From the NCBI GenBank assembly GCA_000149265.1, contig CH001993.1, forward strand, positions 2,068-66,067: DNA of 64,000 nucleotides. Reading direction: 5' to 3'. Of the stretch, positions 11,924-23,520 are shown piece by piece. The DNA comes from Ciona savignyi. Lineage: Eukaryota; Chordata; Ascidiacea; Phlebobranchia; Cionidae. A program made the translations under genes and the position numbers. Within the stretch, counting starts at the first letter, position 1. Each line of letters begins with the position of its first letter. Below the pieces are notes generated by a model. The model was given only the letters and a program-made list of their open reading frames with translations. It had not been told where the DNA came from and did not search any database.

Positions 11924-13822
11924 ATGGGTTGTGACACTATATATATTGATGGCAATTTGGTGACATTATCTGAAAACATATTTATGTACAAAAACTCTGC
12001 TCAAGCAATATTTTTACTTTCATCATTTTGTGGAAAACTTGGTGTTAATCTTTGCCTAGTCACTAACTCAAGTTCTACAAAAATTGCAAATTTCGGATTT
12101 GTGGTGCCAAGTGCAATATTCAGTGATGTGAAAACAATTTCTATTCAAAATTTACCTGATGCAGTTGGAGCTTGCGTGTTGCCATGTGTGTCAGTGAACC
12201 ATGGTTTGAAGATAATATCAGGTCTTTGCCATGTACTCAGATATATCATAAAGTTTCAAATCAAAAACCATGATGATAGCAAATTTCTGAAAGGTCTTCT
12301 GGGTCATAAGCAATGCTGTTTGAAAGCTTCTTCTGAGATAAGTTCCCGGACCAATTTATGTGAGGTTTTGGCACCTCAGATAATCGACCATTGGCTACCC
12401 TCTTGTAACAAATATGTGGAAATAGATGATTCAGACATTCCACCCCCAATCTTACAGTTTGAAGGTCACATGAGGAAACCTATTGTAATTCACAACATGG
12501 ACAAAATGCAAAGAATAGTTTTGGAAAGATTGGAAGCCAAAGATATTGTCACGAAAGAACCTCCTAATAAAAAGATTAAAGCCAGAAAACGAGTAATAAA
12601 AACAAACGATTTACCACCTTTAGAACACGTGTTCACAGAAGGGGTGGAATTCATGATCTCGGATTTAGCATTGCTTCCTTGCATGCATAGCTTTATACAA
12701 CTATCAGGACACAAATTGTGCGATTTAAAGTTGAGTCTGCCGTTAACCCTATTGTGGTACCACCGGCTTCATAGCATAGATGATGTTGTAAAAGCTGCGT
12801 CTAATTGTGGAGTTAAGTTAATTCCGGTGTCTGAATTTGTTGGCCACAAAAAAACTAACTTTGAAAACGGGACATATCAAGTATTAGAACTGAATGGTTC
12901 TGAAGAGACATTTGGTTTTAAAAATGGAAAGCGAATTATATCTAATGGAAAGATGCCATCTGACAAAACTGACAATACTCACAATGTAAATGTGTCTGCT
13001 CATAACAAAAAACAGCTTGACATTACATTACGGCGAGATTTACCTGGCATTATTGTGAAAGTAAACGAGTTGGTTAATATAAAGTTTGAAAATCTCGAGC
13101 GAAAATGCATTGAGTTACAGTGGGAGACATTCCCCTCTTCTGTGCACCCAACCCAAGGTGAACTGTCGCTAGCCCGAGCATCTAGAAAATGTCACCAAAT
13201 AGAAAATATTGTAGGAGCCGTTATGGAAACATGTAAGAAAGATGACGTCATTGTTGATTTCTGCAGTGGCGGCGGCCATGTTGGAATTGTGCTCGCTTAT
13301 TTACTTCCATCTTGTAAAGTAATATTGGTGGAAAATAAAGAAGAGTCATTGGATCGCGCCTATCAAAGAATTCAGACTTTAAAACTTAAAAATATAATGT
13401 TGTACCAATGTAACTTGGATCAGTTTTCTAAAGATTTTGATATTGGTATTGCACTTCATGCATGTGGGGTAGCCACGGATATGGTGCTGCAAAAGTGCAT
13501 TAGTAACCACGCGTCTTTTGTCATCTCACCCTGCTGCTACGGCAAGATTCAAAACACCGCTACGCTGACATACCCCCAAAGTTCAATGTTTAAAAACAGC
13601 TTAATCTCATACGAACAGCTGGTTCTTCTTGGTCATGGGGGGGACCAGACATCTTGGAACTTTGAGTCGGAAAAATCAAAGCAAGGCAAGCACTGCATGG
13701 GCCTTGTTGATTCTGATAGATGTCACTTTGCTACTGAGAGTAACTACAGAACAAAGATGTACACAATGCTTCCAACCAACTGCTCCCCCAAAAACAATTT
13801 AATTGTTGGTGTTCTTAAGTAA
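11924..13822 (+). CDS. GSTCD: GSTCD-like methyltransferase-fold protein, intronless
   Basis: A single uninterrupted frame of 632 residues, the same length as vertebrate GSTCD (about 633). The start codon has a strong context (accccaccATGG). The C-terminal half carries a Rossmann-type methyltransferase signature, VDFCSGGGHVGIVL near residues 444-457, followed by LVENKE, ALHACGVATDMV, then SPCCYGKIQN and a terminal SPKNNLIVGV. These blocks match the GSTCD family closely. The N-terminal half is the expected glutathione-S-transferase C-terminal-like region, with a basic Lys/Arg stretch near residues 212-226. The molecular role of GSTCD is poorly defined; the fold suggests SAM binding, but the substrate is unknown. 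Lack of introns is odd beside its many-exon neighbours. The TIGAR-like gene starts 409 bp downstream on the same strand. Confidence 0.93.
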   Translation: MGCDTIYIDGNLVTLSENIFMYKNSAQAIFLLSSFCGKLGVNLCLVTNSSSTKIANFGFVVPSAIFSDVKTISIQNLPDAVGACVLPCVSVNHGLKIISGLCHVLRYIIKFQIKNHDDSKFLKGLLGHKQCCLKASSEISSRTNLCEVLAPQIIDHWLPSCNKYVEIDDSDIPPPILQFEGHMRKPIVIHNMDKMQRIVLERLEAKDIVTKEPPNKKIKARKRVIKTNDLPPLEHVFTEGVEFMISDLALLPCMHSFIQLSGHKLCDLKLSLPLTLLWYHRLHSIDDVVKAASNCGVKLIPVSEFVGHKKTNFENGTYQVLELNGSEETFGFKNGKRIISNGKMPSDKTDNTHNVNVSAHNKKQLDITLRRDLPGIIVKVNELVNIKFENLERKCIELQWETFPSSVHPTQGELSLARASRKCHQIENIVGAVMETCKKDDVIVDFCSGGGHVGIVLAYLLPSCKVILVENKEESLDRAYQRIQTLKLKNIMLYQCNLDQFSKDFDIGIALHACGVATDMVLQKCISNHASFVISPCCYGKIQNTATLTYPQSSMFKNSLISYEQLVLLGHGGDQTSWNFESEKSKQGKHCMGLVDSDRCHFATESNYRTKMYTMLPTNCSPKNNLIVGVLK

Positions 13823-13977
13823 AGTTAACTAATATGTCAACTGTGTTTTTTATATATTGTATAAACTATTCCAAGATACAACACAAGGCACACTAAGCCA
13901 AAGAATGAAGTCATGAAACTTCTGACAATAACTTTATTATTTTATCAGCATCCCTATAAATAATCATTTGTATCTTA

Positions 13978-13983
13978 AATAAA
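13978..13983 (+). terminator. polyadenylation signal AATAAA for the GSTCD-like gene
   Basis: Canonical hexamer 155 bp after the stop codon and before the next gene on the same strand. Confidence 0.65.
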
Positions 13984-14231
13984 GCCATGTAAGTTTATTA
14001 CACCACAGTACAATTTCATTTATTAGGATCAGCACCGATTTACAGTTAATATCTTATTCATGCATTGTGTTTATTATTGATGCACTGGATTTTAAAATTG
14101 ATTTCCTGTTTCATTAATTACCATTATCAATTTACATAATATCTGGTGTTTTGTTTTGTCAAGACATATGTTTTGTCTTTTTATCAGGAATAGTAATAAA
14201 TATTTATTGCTTAATATAAGTCACCGTAAAA

Positions 14232-17200
14232 ATGAGTGAAAACAATGCGGGAAAGTTCAATTTAACATTTATTCGGCATGGTGAAACAGATTTAAACTTG
14301 AAGGGAGTTTTACAAGGCCATGTAGATGCTGAGCTCAATGACACTGGAAAACAACAGGCAATCGGTATTGGTCGGTAAGTTGTGAAAATAAATAATATTT
14401 TTGGAAATATAAATTGGGAATATAAGTCATACTAGTTTTTGGATAAGAAGTCGCGAAAATAAAATAAGGTAGGTAAGTTGTAAAAATAGTATTTTTTTTA
14501 AAAAGGTATTTTTATTCTAACCTCTGTTTGGTTAATAGTTTTAAAGGGAAGAGTTTTGACCACGAACATCCACTTACGCATACAGTGGGGGTTTGATACA
14601 CAAATTGTACAATTATTATATAATGCTTTATTGTTAATGTCAGGTGTAAGTTACAGCAATGAATATTTTGCAATAATCATTATACGCTGACCTGATTATG
14701 CACCTGGGCTTGATATTTTTAAAACATAACAACTAAAGGTAAATTTATTATTGGATATTTGCAACTATGTTAAACAAAAGCTGTAATTGATATCGCGAAA
14801 TGTAGAATAATATAGGACGTTGGTTTGCAACAAAAACATAAAAATGATCATATTTTCACCTAAAAATTAAAATATTAACCAGATTTTGGCGATATTCTGT
14901 TTTACCTACTTTGTTAATTCAACTATAATTAGATTTTACATCCAGACACCTTCAAAATGAGAGTTTCTCTCACATATACAGCAGTGACTTGTCTCGTGCA
15001 TTTCAGACCTGCGTTCATACTTTGCAACAGAACAAACACGCCGTTTCGCAAGGTAACTTAGCTGGTTGGCTAATACACTTCCTTTTCATGCAAATCTGAT
15101 ATATTTTTGTTTAATCCCTGTAAATTGGAAAATGTAATAGAGTTATCACAATATCAGAGCGATTGGAATGTGTTGAGCTAAATAAGGATGTTTCTTTTTA
15201 ATTAAAGTGTTAAACAAAACAGAAGCAATATCTTCAAGTTTATTTAATTAAATAAATACTGAACTAGTAAGTAATAAACTTATACATTTTACAATACTAT
15301 TATTAATTATCTATTTAGTTGAATCTCAAAATGAACTTAATCATGTGGAAGATCTTATCACTGTGAATGCGATGCTTCGAGAACGAAAGTTTGGTTGCAT
15401 GGAGGGTAAACAAATCAATAACTTCTAGTTATATTATGGTTGTTTAGTAATGATATAAATTTAAATTCATGTTTATCTGTGCCTTATGTTATCAAGATGT
15501 TACAATGTACAGGCTTGATGTTCGATGTTATCTCGTGGAAAATGCAGTTGCTGGTCTATTACATGCAATTGTCAACTTAAAAATAATGTTTCGCATGAAA
15601 AAAGGATGACACTTGAGTTAAAATGAATGATATTTTCTCATTTTAGTTAATAAACATGAATATCTTATTTTTTTAATAAAAATATGAAATTTTCTCTGCC
15701 TGTGCAAATACCGGATCGATCCAGCTACATGGATGCCCAAACACCAATTGACTGCTGTGAATCAAAGTTAACAGGAAGACAATTGACTGTGAATTTGCTA
15801 ACAGGGAAACATTGGCATGAATTGTATCGTGCTGAAAGACAATCCGATGTGACTGAAGGTGAAGATTTTGTTCCAGAAGGTGCAGAGAGTGTTAACGACG
15901 TTCGCATTCGAGCCAAAGGTTTCTTTATGTACGGTAAATACTGAATTAAATAAAACGATCTCGTTTTTGTTTTTAATTAATGGTTTGTTAAAAATAGAAA
16001 ATTGTTAGTAAAATATAGATTATTTTTTATGTTTTTATGTGTCAATTAACAACTCCCGGACAATTTAACATGGACAATTAGGATAGGATAGGATATTAAT
16101 GTTATTTATATATCCCCTTTAATGGGAAAACCAAGGGGGTTAACACACAGGCAATCGTCAGATCACCTCACGCACACCGTCGGGTTACCAGATCTATTGC
16201 AATGTGTTATGTATGATTCACACGTTTCTTCTATTTTGTAGAACCCATAAAAATCTGCTGGGTTCAGGCAATGTCAGTTAAGTGCCTTGCCCAAGGACAC
16301 AACTGACTAGTTAGCGACCAGTTTCGAACCTGCAACCTTTTGGTTGAAAGGCGTCGCAGTAAAACATCAGACTAACCCGGTTGGACAATTGTAAGATTAC
16401 TTTCCACACAATTGAAATACTGAATTTTTTGTAGTTATATGATTGAGACTTTGCTACTATTTTTATTTCTCCAATGAATTAACCTACTGGGTTCATGTGA
16501 AGCCTGCATTAGCCAGGAACACAATCGAAACAGCAGTGGCTGGTATAGATCTAAAAACCTTTTGGGTGAGGGTCGACACTCTAACTAAATTAATTTGGCT
16601 GGACTAGGTTACCTATATAAATTAAGTCTTTGGCACTGCAAAGCAAGATAATCTGAATATCTCATACATACTTCATTAGCATCCATTAGAAAATTTATCA
16701 AAAGTTGTTGGAAATGAGATATTCTTGTGTTATAACATTATTGCAATTTCCTATTTCCAGGAAAAAACATAAATATCATATTCTACCAATAAACACTTTT
16801 TTTGCTTCTTACAAATTCGTAATAATTTTCTTAACTATGTATTTTCAGAAATTTATGCAAATCCATTTACGAAGAAACTAATTCAAAGTTGAGCCAAGAA
16901 TCTTGTCCCAACATATTAGTTGTCAGTCATGGAGGTTATATTAGAGTCACCTTGAAACTGTAAGTTAGTTTTTATGTGTTTTGTAATTGAACACACACAT
17001 CAATTAATTTTTTTAATTTTACAGAATAGCTTGGTGGGTTAGTGCTATAGCTAGGTAGTTCTGTCCTGTACAGCGTAGTACTCTGTGGATATCGCCTGGA
17101 TCAACTAGATTAATGGGTGTGGGTTGTACTAAACTAAAAAAATGCCTTAAGTATATTTAACATACTTCAATAGCTCTAACAACCCGACTATACAGAAAAT

Positions 17201-17564
17201 TAACAATGACGTTTTAATTCACATCCTACTGCAACAACAAGATAAAGTTTAGCAAGGAAATCTTCAATATTACGAATCACACACACCTTTTTTGACCAAA
17301 ATTTTCGATCTTTATTTTTAAAACTTTTTGTTATTTTGTGTATTTTATGACCACCGAACACTTTCCAGTTTTTTTGATGAATTTGGCTGTAGCGTGCCCG
17401 ACCACATTCTTGATAGCTTCATGAACAATTGTGCCAAGTCCAGTTTTGTCGTCACTCTGCCAACTTCTACTGATTCATCTGATCCTTTTACGGGAAGTTC
17501 ACCAACTGAAAATTGGCATGAAGGAATTACTGTTAAGTGTACAGTCTATAATGAAACTGCGTGA
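14232..17564 (+). CDS. TIGAR: TIGAR-like histidine phosphatase (fructose-2,6-bisphosphatase family), six exons
   Basis: Exons 14232-14374, 14946-15052, 15319-15405, 15805-15928, 16849-16959, 17369-17564. All junctions are GT-AG and phases join into 768 nt, giving 255 residues (human TIGAR has 270). The phosphoglycerate-mutase-type active site is complete: RHGET with the phospho-accepting His16, SSDLSRAFQT, LRERKFG with probable acid Glu105, and VVSHGG with His181. The family dephosphorylates fructose-2,6-bisphosphate and 2,3-bisphosphoglycerate and slows glycolysis in the cytosol. Exon 4 uses donor GTACGG rather than the nearby GTAAAT; only the former keeps the phase to exon 5. A SINE sits in the 16-kb intron in reverse orientation. 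Assignment within the histidine phosphatase superfamily is strong; one-to-one orthology is inferred. Confidence 0.9.
16078..16390 (-). mobile_element. tRNA-derived SINE, near full length, in TIGAR intron 4
   Basis: Read on the minus strand: tRNA-like head with A-box and B-box (ggttcgaaact), a conserved body (agtgccttgcccaagg on the plus strand), and a tail of ggata repeats. This is the reference layout for the other copies in the window; about 300 bp when complete. Confidence 0.85.
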
Positions 17565-17631
17565 TAAACAGCTAATATTTATATAGAAACATACTGAAGG
17601 GCAACCCCATACTTAATTAGTATTGTTAAAC

Positions 17632-17637
17632 AATAAA
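17632..17637 (+). terminator. polyadenylation signal AATAAA for the TIGAR-like gene
   Basis: Canonical hexamer 68 bp after the stop codon. Confidence 0.7.
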
Positions 17638-17725
17638 GTTCGAAACATTATAGCATTGTCCTATTTCATTTGCATAAAACGTAGTTTTGCCCTTTTTCCA
17701 CTTTATGTGCCTTTCATTTAAATTA

Positions 17726-18239
17726 CAGTGGAACCCCGCTTAGAGACCACCTCGATAACACGACCACCTCACTATCAAGACCACTTTAGTGCGGTCCCAA
17801 ATAATTTACTATGGTAATGCATTGTATTCTGTTTCAATAACGCGACCACCCCGGTTTCCAGACCAGGACCGCCATATTTTGGTCCAAAACTTCAAATTTG
17901 ACTCCGCTTAAGTGACCACATGTGCTAAATAATTGCCTTTTTTACCAAAATAATAAGGTGAAATTTCTTTTATGATCAAAACAATAAGAATAAATGAGTG
18001 CACACGAAAGAAAATGTGGCAAACAGTACTGAATCTTACAAGATAAACTTTAGTATTAAATTCATTCTGTAGTATCTGATAAAAATAATGGCATTTGGTA
18101 AAAATTTAGTAAAAATGCAGACGTTTAAGCTCATATGACGACAACTTGCTCCAAATCAAAATTCACTAACACGACCACCCCGCTAACGCGACCGCTTGAT
18201 CACGGTCCCGTGGGTGGTCAGGTAAGCGGGGTTCTACTG
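17726..18239. mobile_element. pogo/Tc1-like non-autonomous DNA transposon (514 bp)
   Basis: Terminal inverted repeats: left CAGTGGAACCCCGCTTA, right end reads TAAGCGGGGTTCTACTG. TA dinucleotides flank both sides (17724-17725 and 18240-18241), fitting a TA target duplication. Sub-terminal gaccacc repeats occur at both ends. No transposase frame inside, so it is a MITE-like deletion derivative. Confidence 0.88.
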
Positions 18240-18442
18240 TATGTAGCGTTTTGTGTATTTTGAAGTAACAAATAAACTAGAGTGTCGACCATATGTATAC
18301 AGTTTATTTTTTGTAAGCCGAAACGGATGGGTCCCGTAGTTAACAAAGCAAACTTCTTAGGTTAAAAACTGAGCCGTAAAATTTGGGGTATTCCGTTGGG
18401 CTATTTAGGCTATTTATCACAATTTAAATAGAAGTTTGTCCG

Positions 18443-18530
18443 ACAGGTTAGTCTAGTGGTAAAGTGCGTCGCCTTTCAGTGAAGGGATGTAGATGCGAAA
18501 CTGGTCGATATTCCTTCGTGTGTATATAAA
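18443..18530 (+). mobile_element. SINE head fragment
   Basis: Only the tRNA-like head is present (ttagtctagtggtaaagtg through gcgaaactggtcg); the body is missing. Confidence 0.7.
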
Positions 18531-18669
18531 GCGTTACGTAGACTGATTGCTGCTATAAGTGTAATTGTGTTTCTAGGGATTTACCGAAAATCCGTTTAAG
18601 ATGCGTATGTGGTTTTTCTATGTATTATACCAACCTCGAAATTCTTTTACGATTTGTATAGGTTTATTC

Positions 18670-19439
18670 CAGGGGTCGGCAACCTTTTGCCATGTTTACC
18701 GATATTTCACAAAATAAAGATCACTGAGAGCCTCAAAACTAATATTTGCGCAATAATAGGAATAGACACGAGTTGTAGTGTTTATTTNNNNNNNNNNNNN
18801 NNNNNNNNNNNNNNNNNNNNNNNNNNNNNNNNNNNNNNNNNNNNNNNNNNNNNNNNNNNNNNNNNNNNNNNNNNNNNNNNNNNNNNNAACCAATTAAGAC
18901 CTCTATGAACGGCAGTATGTGACGAGTGGTACCCTCCATGAGTCATCGTTTTTAAACGAGTGTTTTGCTGAGTAACAATGGTGGTGATTCCCCAATGTTT
19001 GTTTGGCTAAAAGAAGCATGTGCTAGGCTGCGCGCCAGTGTTCTCGTTTAGCTGTAAAGTTTTGTAATCGTGGAGCAGTGCTTTGTAAAATAAAGGTGTT
19101 AAATGTGCATCTGCTAGCTGTTTTGTTGGAAAAAGTTGCCGATGTACGAAGGGGTATGGGCTCAAAATTTTTAAACACAATTTTGTAGGGTTTTGAGTTT
19201 AGGTTGCAGATCCAAGCTTTAATTTTAAATTGTGAAAAAATCTAAGACTTCCTATGTCAGGATTTTGAGTGACAGTCGTTTTTGTGAGGTCAGTTTGCAT
19301 TGGAGAGATAGGGAAAATAATTAGTTGAACGCCTGCTGCACTTATATATATATATTTAAACGTATTTAAGCTTGTTATAGTAGCAATAAATTGACAACAG
19401 CCGCATCAGGATGAAAAAGCCACATGTTGTCGACCCCTG
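18670..19439. mobile_element. hAT-like DNA transposon remnant holding an assembly gap
   Basis: The left end CAGGGGTCGGCAACC and the right end, which reads inward CAGGGGTCGACAACA, form hAT-type terminal inverted repeats. The flanking octamers (gtttattc and gttaagcc) do not match, so no target duplication is visible. The interior is non-coding where sequence is known. Confidence 0.7.
18788..18887. other. assembly gap (100 N)
   Basis: Run of N inside the hAT-like remnant. Reading frames crossing it are meaningless. Confidence 1.
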
Positions 19440-19499
19440 GTTAAGCCTGTACAGGTATATAATATAAGTGCAAGACCAGTTCGGCCGGTTGGTCTAGCG

Positions 19500-20381
19500 C
19501 AGGGATGTCCAACCTTTTATTGTAGTGGGCCGCAGTGTCACCTAAAATAAATTCAATGGGCCGCAGAATGTATTAAATTTCACTAAAAAATAGGCAGGGT
19601 TCGAATTAATGGTTTTGAAATGATTTGCGAAATGCGCGGATAAAGAGCGCGTGAAAAAAATTTTGGTTATGATAAATTGCCTTAAACGATCAGAAAGATA
19701 TTTATTTCATAAAGCAGACAGTACCGTTATTTAGTAGTACAGTAATGATAAATTGCAATAAACGTAAATTTAAAAAAAGGGGTGTGTCGCATCTCGCCAA
19801 TCATAAATAAAGGAATCGAGGTATATTAACGCATAATGGCGATTATTGCGTTTGATGGAAATGCTTATTATACGCCAATAATGCAAAGTAAAGCCAAGGT
19901 AAATAAATAATGTTATGTTGAAGGCAAACGATGTTATATTAACGTGTTGAGAATTTATTATTAAAATTGCGCGAAATCAGTAACGGTAATATATATTTTC
20001 GCGATTTTGTTAAATTTTGTAATTTGCGAACTTTAGAAAACAGTTAGCGAATAGCGATTCGCGATCCCTTATTTCCAACCGTGAATGGGTACATAAAGAA
20101 ACAATTACAAGCCATTAAAATTTCATCTTTGAAAAAAGGAACAAATAACAAACATATAGAAAAAAACAAAAACTTATTTCTGCAATACAAAGTCAATGAG
20201 ATAAGTTTTTGTCGTCCGTCGGTTTCTTTCTGCAGTTTTGATGTTTACTGCGTCACTAAAAGCTGACTGATACATTTGAATTAGGCCAAGATTTAAAGTT
20301 CAAAATACTACTTGGAGTAAAAATGACTAGCGGGCCGCACAAAAATTTCAGGTGGGCCGCACTGCGGCCCGCGGGCCGCAG
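19500..20381. mobile_element. hAT-like element inserted in the SINE
   Basis: Starts cagggatgtccaacctttt and contains gggccgc repeats near both ends, as in many hAT elements. It ends gcgggccgcag without the expected inverted terminal sequence, and the SINE resumes with no duplicated target. It hosts a second element at 19595-20070. Confidence 0.6.
19595..20070. mobile_element. nested repeat, copy 1 (ends cagggttcgaattaa / gattcgcgatccctt)
   Basis: A 476-bp unit that also occurs, at 615 bp, at 24863-25477. Both copies begin cagggttcgaattaa and end tagcgattcgcgatccctt, and both sit inside other transposon remnants. The ends are only weakly inverted relative to each other. Confidence 0.65.
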
Positions 20382-20545
20382 GTAAGTGGGTCGCCGTTCA
20401 ATCGAAAGGTTGGAGGTGCGAAACTGGTCGCTAGCTAGTCAGTTGTGTCCTTGGGCAATGCACTTTACGGACATTGCCTGAACCCAGCGGATTAATGAGT
20501 TCTACCAAATTAAAGAAACGTGTCTATCATATTCAACACACTTTT

Positions 20546-21041
20546 AGCGACCACATGTGTTACATAAGATTTATGATCGCACAGCCGGCATTGGCGCTGA
20601 CAATGCGTCATCACTGAAATATTATTAGTAGGTTTACGATTATTACCGCAGCTGACGGATACTTTGCCTATATAAGTTTATTTCATTTTTGCTCGAGAGT
20701 CTTAACGCATTAAGTAGCATCTTGTATATGACCAATACTGAGAGCTTTTTACCTGAAGTCTATATCGTTGCAACATCTAATGATTTACTCGTAATTGGTA
20801 CTAAGTTAATCGCCTCAATTGCTCAATACATTTGATGTTATAAAAATACTGAGGAGTTGATAGACGAACCACAGAAGTCGAAGAGTCGTTTACGCAGAAA
20901 ACCTCAATTAATTAGCGCACCTATATGAGAGTCGAGATAGCGCGTATAAAGGGAACCGCATATCGCATCAGGTGTTGTAACCGGCTTACCTGGGTGCCTA
21001 CAAGGAACAATCTAACGAAATAGGCAGCGACCTGCAACGGC
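20546..21041. other. intergenic, no gene seen
   Basis: No coding, RNA or repeat signal that I can support. Confidence 0.5.
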
Positions 21042-21345
21042 TCCCTACACACTGAAATAGCTCCTGTAACCCGACGGTGGGCGCGAGGTGACCTGAAGAT
21101 TTCCCGTGTGTTAACCCCCTTGGTTTTTAAATTCACGGTGATAAAAAAGAATATCCTATCTAAACCTAGCGGATTAATGAGTTCTACTAAATTAAAGGAA
21201 CATGTCTATTATACGCAACACACTACAATAGCTCCGGTAACCCGACGGTGGGGGCAAGGTAATCTGACGATTGCCCGTGTGTCAAACCCCTTGGTTTTCC
21301 CATTCACGGGCATAAACATTAATATCTTATCCTATTCTATCTATT
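21042..21345 (+). mobile_element. two SINE 3' halves in tandem
   Basis: Two partial SINE copies follow each other (about 21042-21165 and 21167-21345); each contains the block aacccgacggtggg and the tail. The first has no head; the second starts within the body at cctagcggattaatgag. Confidence 0.75.
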
Positions 21346-21477
21346 CTATACTTGTCAATAATCAATCCCTCAATATAGAATCCATTGTGCGAGGTAATAT
21401 TGATGAAGGATTACTTACCACCCGTGATCCATAAATACACAAATCCCTTTCCGGTTGAGAATCGCTGCCTTAAACAA

Positions 21478-21848
21478 GTTCTGACACATTGCAATAGCAC
21501 GACAACCCGACAGTTACCACGAGGTTATGTGTTCTATCAACGGTTATACACAATGGGGATGAACCTGAGTTGTTTTGTGTGACGTAGATGCAGCGGAGAG
21601 AAACACGTCATCAACATCCACTGATTTTCAGGAAACTATATGAAAAATTGGTGTAGTACCTTTTAACTTTCGGTCTCTTTTGCATTAATGTTGCACTGAC
21701 CGTAGGAGAGAAACTGTGTAGAGCAATCTTAGCAGAGCTTACTTAAATTTAAACAGCTCGTGCTTATGGTATCACTATTATAAATAATCGGCCACCTATT
21801 GTTTAGAAGATCAGGTGTAATATTTTCTGAATTATTAACGACATTTCC
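21478..21848 (+). promoter_or_regulatory. promoter of lectin gene A, with TATA box
   Basis: A TATAAATA box lies at 21779-21786, about 65 bp before the start codon, inside the conserved run tatggtatcactattataaa. Further up, tgacgtagatgcagcggag (about 21579) is also kept in another copy. The same 370-bp upstream region recurs at 26060-26420 and 26815-27167, and in part at 25567-25745. Confidence 0.7.
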
Positions 21849-23000
21849 ATGGATTTCTTTGGTTTGATGGTCGTTGCCTGTGGTTTAAGCATTGCTTTGT
21901 CAGGTAATGTTTATTGCAAATGTTTATTTGTGATTGATTCCAACATTATACAGTCGTGTCTGCATCTCAACGAGGTCAAAATGTCATGCAATCGTATTCA
22001 ACATGGAAGACAAAAAGGGAATTCGTCGGCTACCCAATGTGCTTGAATGTTGCACCCATTTCGGCCAATGTAACAGTTACCACCTACCATGCATCTATGC
22101 CGGAGACATTCAATGCTAGCGTGATCGAAATCACTTCATCCGGATTCTGGATTGAAATCGAAAGAACTGACCAGTCCACAGGCTGGGACGCCGCTATTGT
22201 TGTGAATTGGACATTGTATTTTGAAGGTTGGTTGCATTAATAGAAAGATATATATACAAACCGTGATTTAGAAAAATGGATATCCAAAATTTTTAATAAG
22301 TGAATCAGCAATCTGAAATTTATACTGGGACATTTATTTTAAAGAGATTTGCATTGACAGATGACGGAATTGTGCACAACAAGTTCTTCATTTGGATGCC
22401 TGATCCAAGTAAATGGATCTACCAGGATCGCTATGAAGCACAGAATTCTTGCAAACTACTTGGTGCCGCGCTGGTCGATATTGTAGACAAGGAAATGTAT
22501 GACGTAGTTTATAATTACGTCAAGACCACGATTGTCTCTAATGGTGGAACATGGGCTCGAATGTGGCTTGGTATGAACTATAATCCCACGGTTTGTGCGA
22601 ACAAGTTATATTTATTGCACAATAGAATATCTTGCGTTTAACAACATTAGACATATACTTTGCCTTATTAGATGATCGATGTATAGACCTTTCGTTTGAC
22701 ATTTTGCGGCAATATTTCACAATTAATTTCGATAGTCTTGTTGTGAAACGTACAACCTTGCAAAGCTTCCATGCACAGTAAAATATTTGTTTTTTTTTTC
22801 AGATACATGAAATGTCAACAAGCAATGGGAAACCAGCGTTTAACGGAGCTTGGCTGTCTGGATATCCGAAATCCCATGCAATTCGTACCGGGTTGCTCCT
22901 ACAAGTCATAGCTGACCCATCGTACTCAAATATTGGAATATGGAATCGCCCGCCCGATGTTAAAACATCAACACGTAACCTCTGTGCAAAATCTTACTAA
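21849..23000 (+). CDS. secreted two-domain lectin-like protein, copy A (H-type-lectin-like plus C-type-lectin-like)
   Basis: Exons 21849-21903, 21954-22226, 22361-22590, 22803-23000; phases join into 756 nt, 251 residues. Residues 1-18 are a signal peptide (MDFFGLMVVACGLSIALS). Residues 20-109 resemble an H-type lectin domain: the run SSGFWIEIERTD followed by VVNWTLYFEG, with three N-glycosylation sequons. Residues about 115-251 fit a C-type-lectin fold: FFIWMPDPSKW, YEAQNSCKLLGA, MWLGMNYNP, GIWNRPPDV, NLCAKSY. Only the outer Cys pair (Cys140 and the C-terminal one) is retained; the inner pair and the EPN/WND calcium motif are absent, so classical calcium-dependent sugar binding is unlikely. 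Secreted recognition or mucosal defence is a reasonable inference. Introns are tiny (50-212 bp). A near copy lies 5.3 kb downstream. The H-lectin call is the less certain one. Confidence 0.75.
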
Positions 23001-23329
23001 ACCATCGCCACCCATCCAACCGAGGGTACAACATTTCACATTCATTGCCTTTTTACTTATTTATATATCTGCGCGTTTCAAGGTCATAACACATTTATTT
23101 CTAAAATTCTGTCGTAATTGAGATGTCCAATAATGACAAAACGAATCTAAAACTAGAGATGGTAGCGACCTGGCTACGTCACAGTGAACCGAAGCGGTCT
23201 TTGCCTTTTTTTTATGTTTTAACAACGGTGTGTTTAATTCATTATTTCGTTGTTTACTGTTGGCGCGAATACATGTCAATTACGTAAAAAAGATACCAGG
23301 TTATACATGCTGAATATATTAAAAATGCA

Positions 23330-23520
23330 TGGGACGGGCAGTCATCATATTACCTCGCGCTCATCGTTGGGTTACCGGAACTGTTACATTGTGTTGTGCA
23401 TGATATAGACTATTCTTCAATTTGGTAACGCAATATTACAGTGGGTTTAGGCAATGTCCGCTAAGTGCCTTGCCAAAGGATATAACCGACTACCTGGCGA
23501 TCAGTTTTTAACCTGCTGAT
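23330..23520 (-). mobile_element. SINE, degenerate, 3' of lectin gene A
   Basis: Minus-strand SINE body and head (ctaagtgccttgcc on the plus strand). A matching SINE follows lectin copy B at 29125-29325, so both were probably carried in the duplication. Confidence 0.7.

Larger units (their letters stand above)
19481..20545 (+). mobile_element. SINE split by a DNA transposon remnant
   Basis: The head 19481-19499 (tcggccggttggtctagcg) continues at 20382 with gtaagtgggtcgcc and the SINE body to about 20545. The 882-bp insert begins exactly after the A-box. Confidence 0.75.

Noticed and set aside
13822..14231. GSTCD and TIGAR as an operon
   Set aside because: Same strand, but 409 bp apart with a polyadenylation signal between; Ciona operons usually have almost no spacer.
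15684..15804. Extended exon upstream of TIGAR exon 4 (open frame from 15684)
   Set aside because: The acceptor CTAACAG at 15804 gives the right phase and a family-like sequence; the upstream part has no TIGAR similarity.
18609..18939. Frames crossing the first N gap
   Set aside because: The residues are undefined; the frames exist only because N was translated as X.
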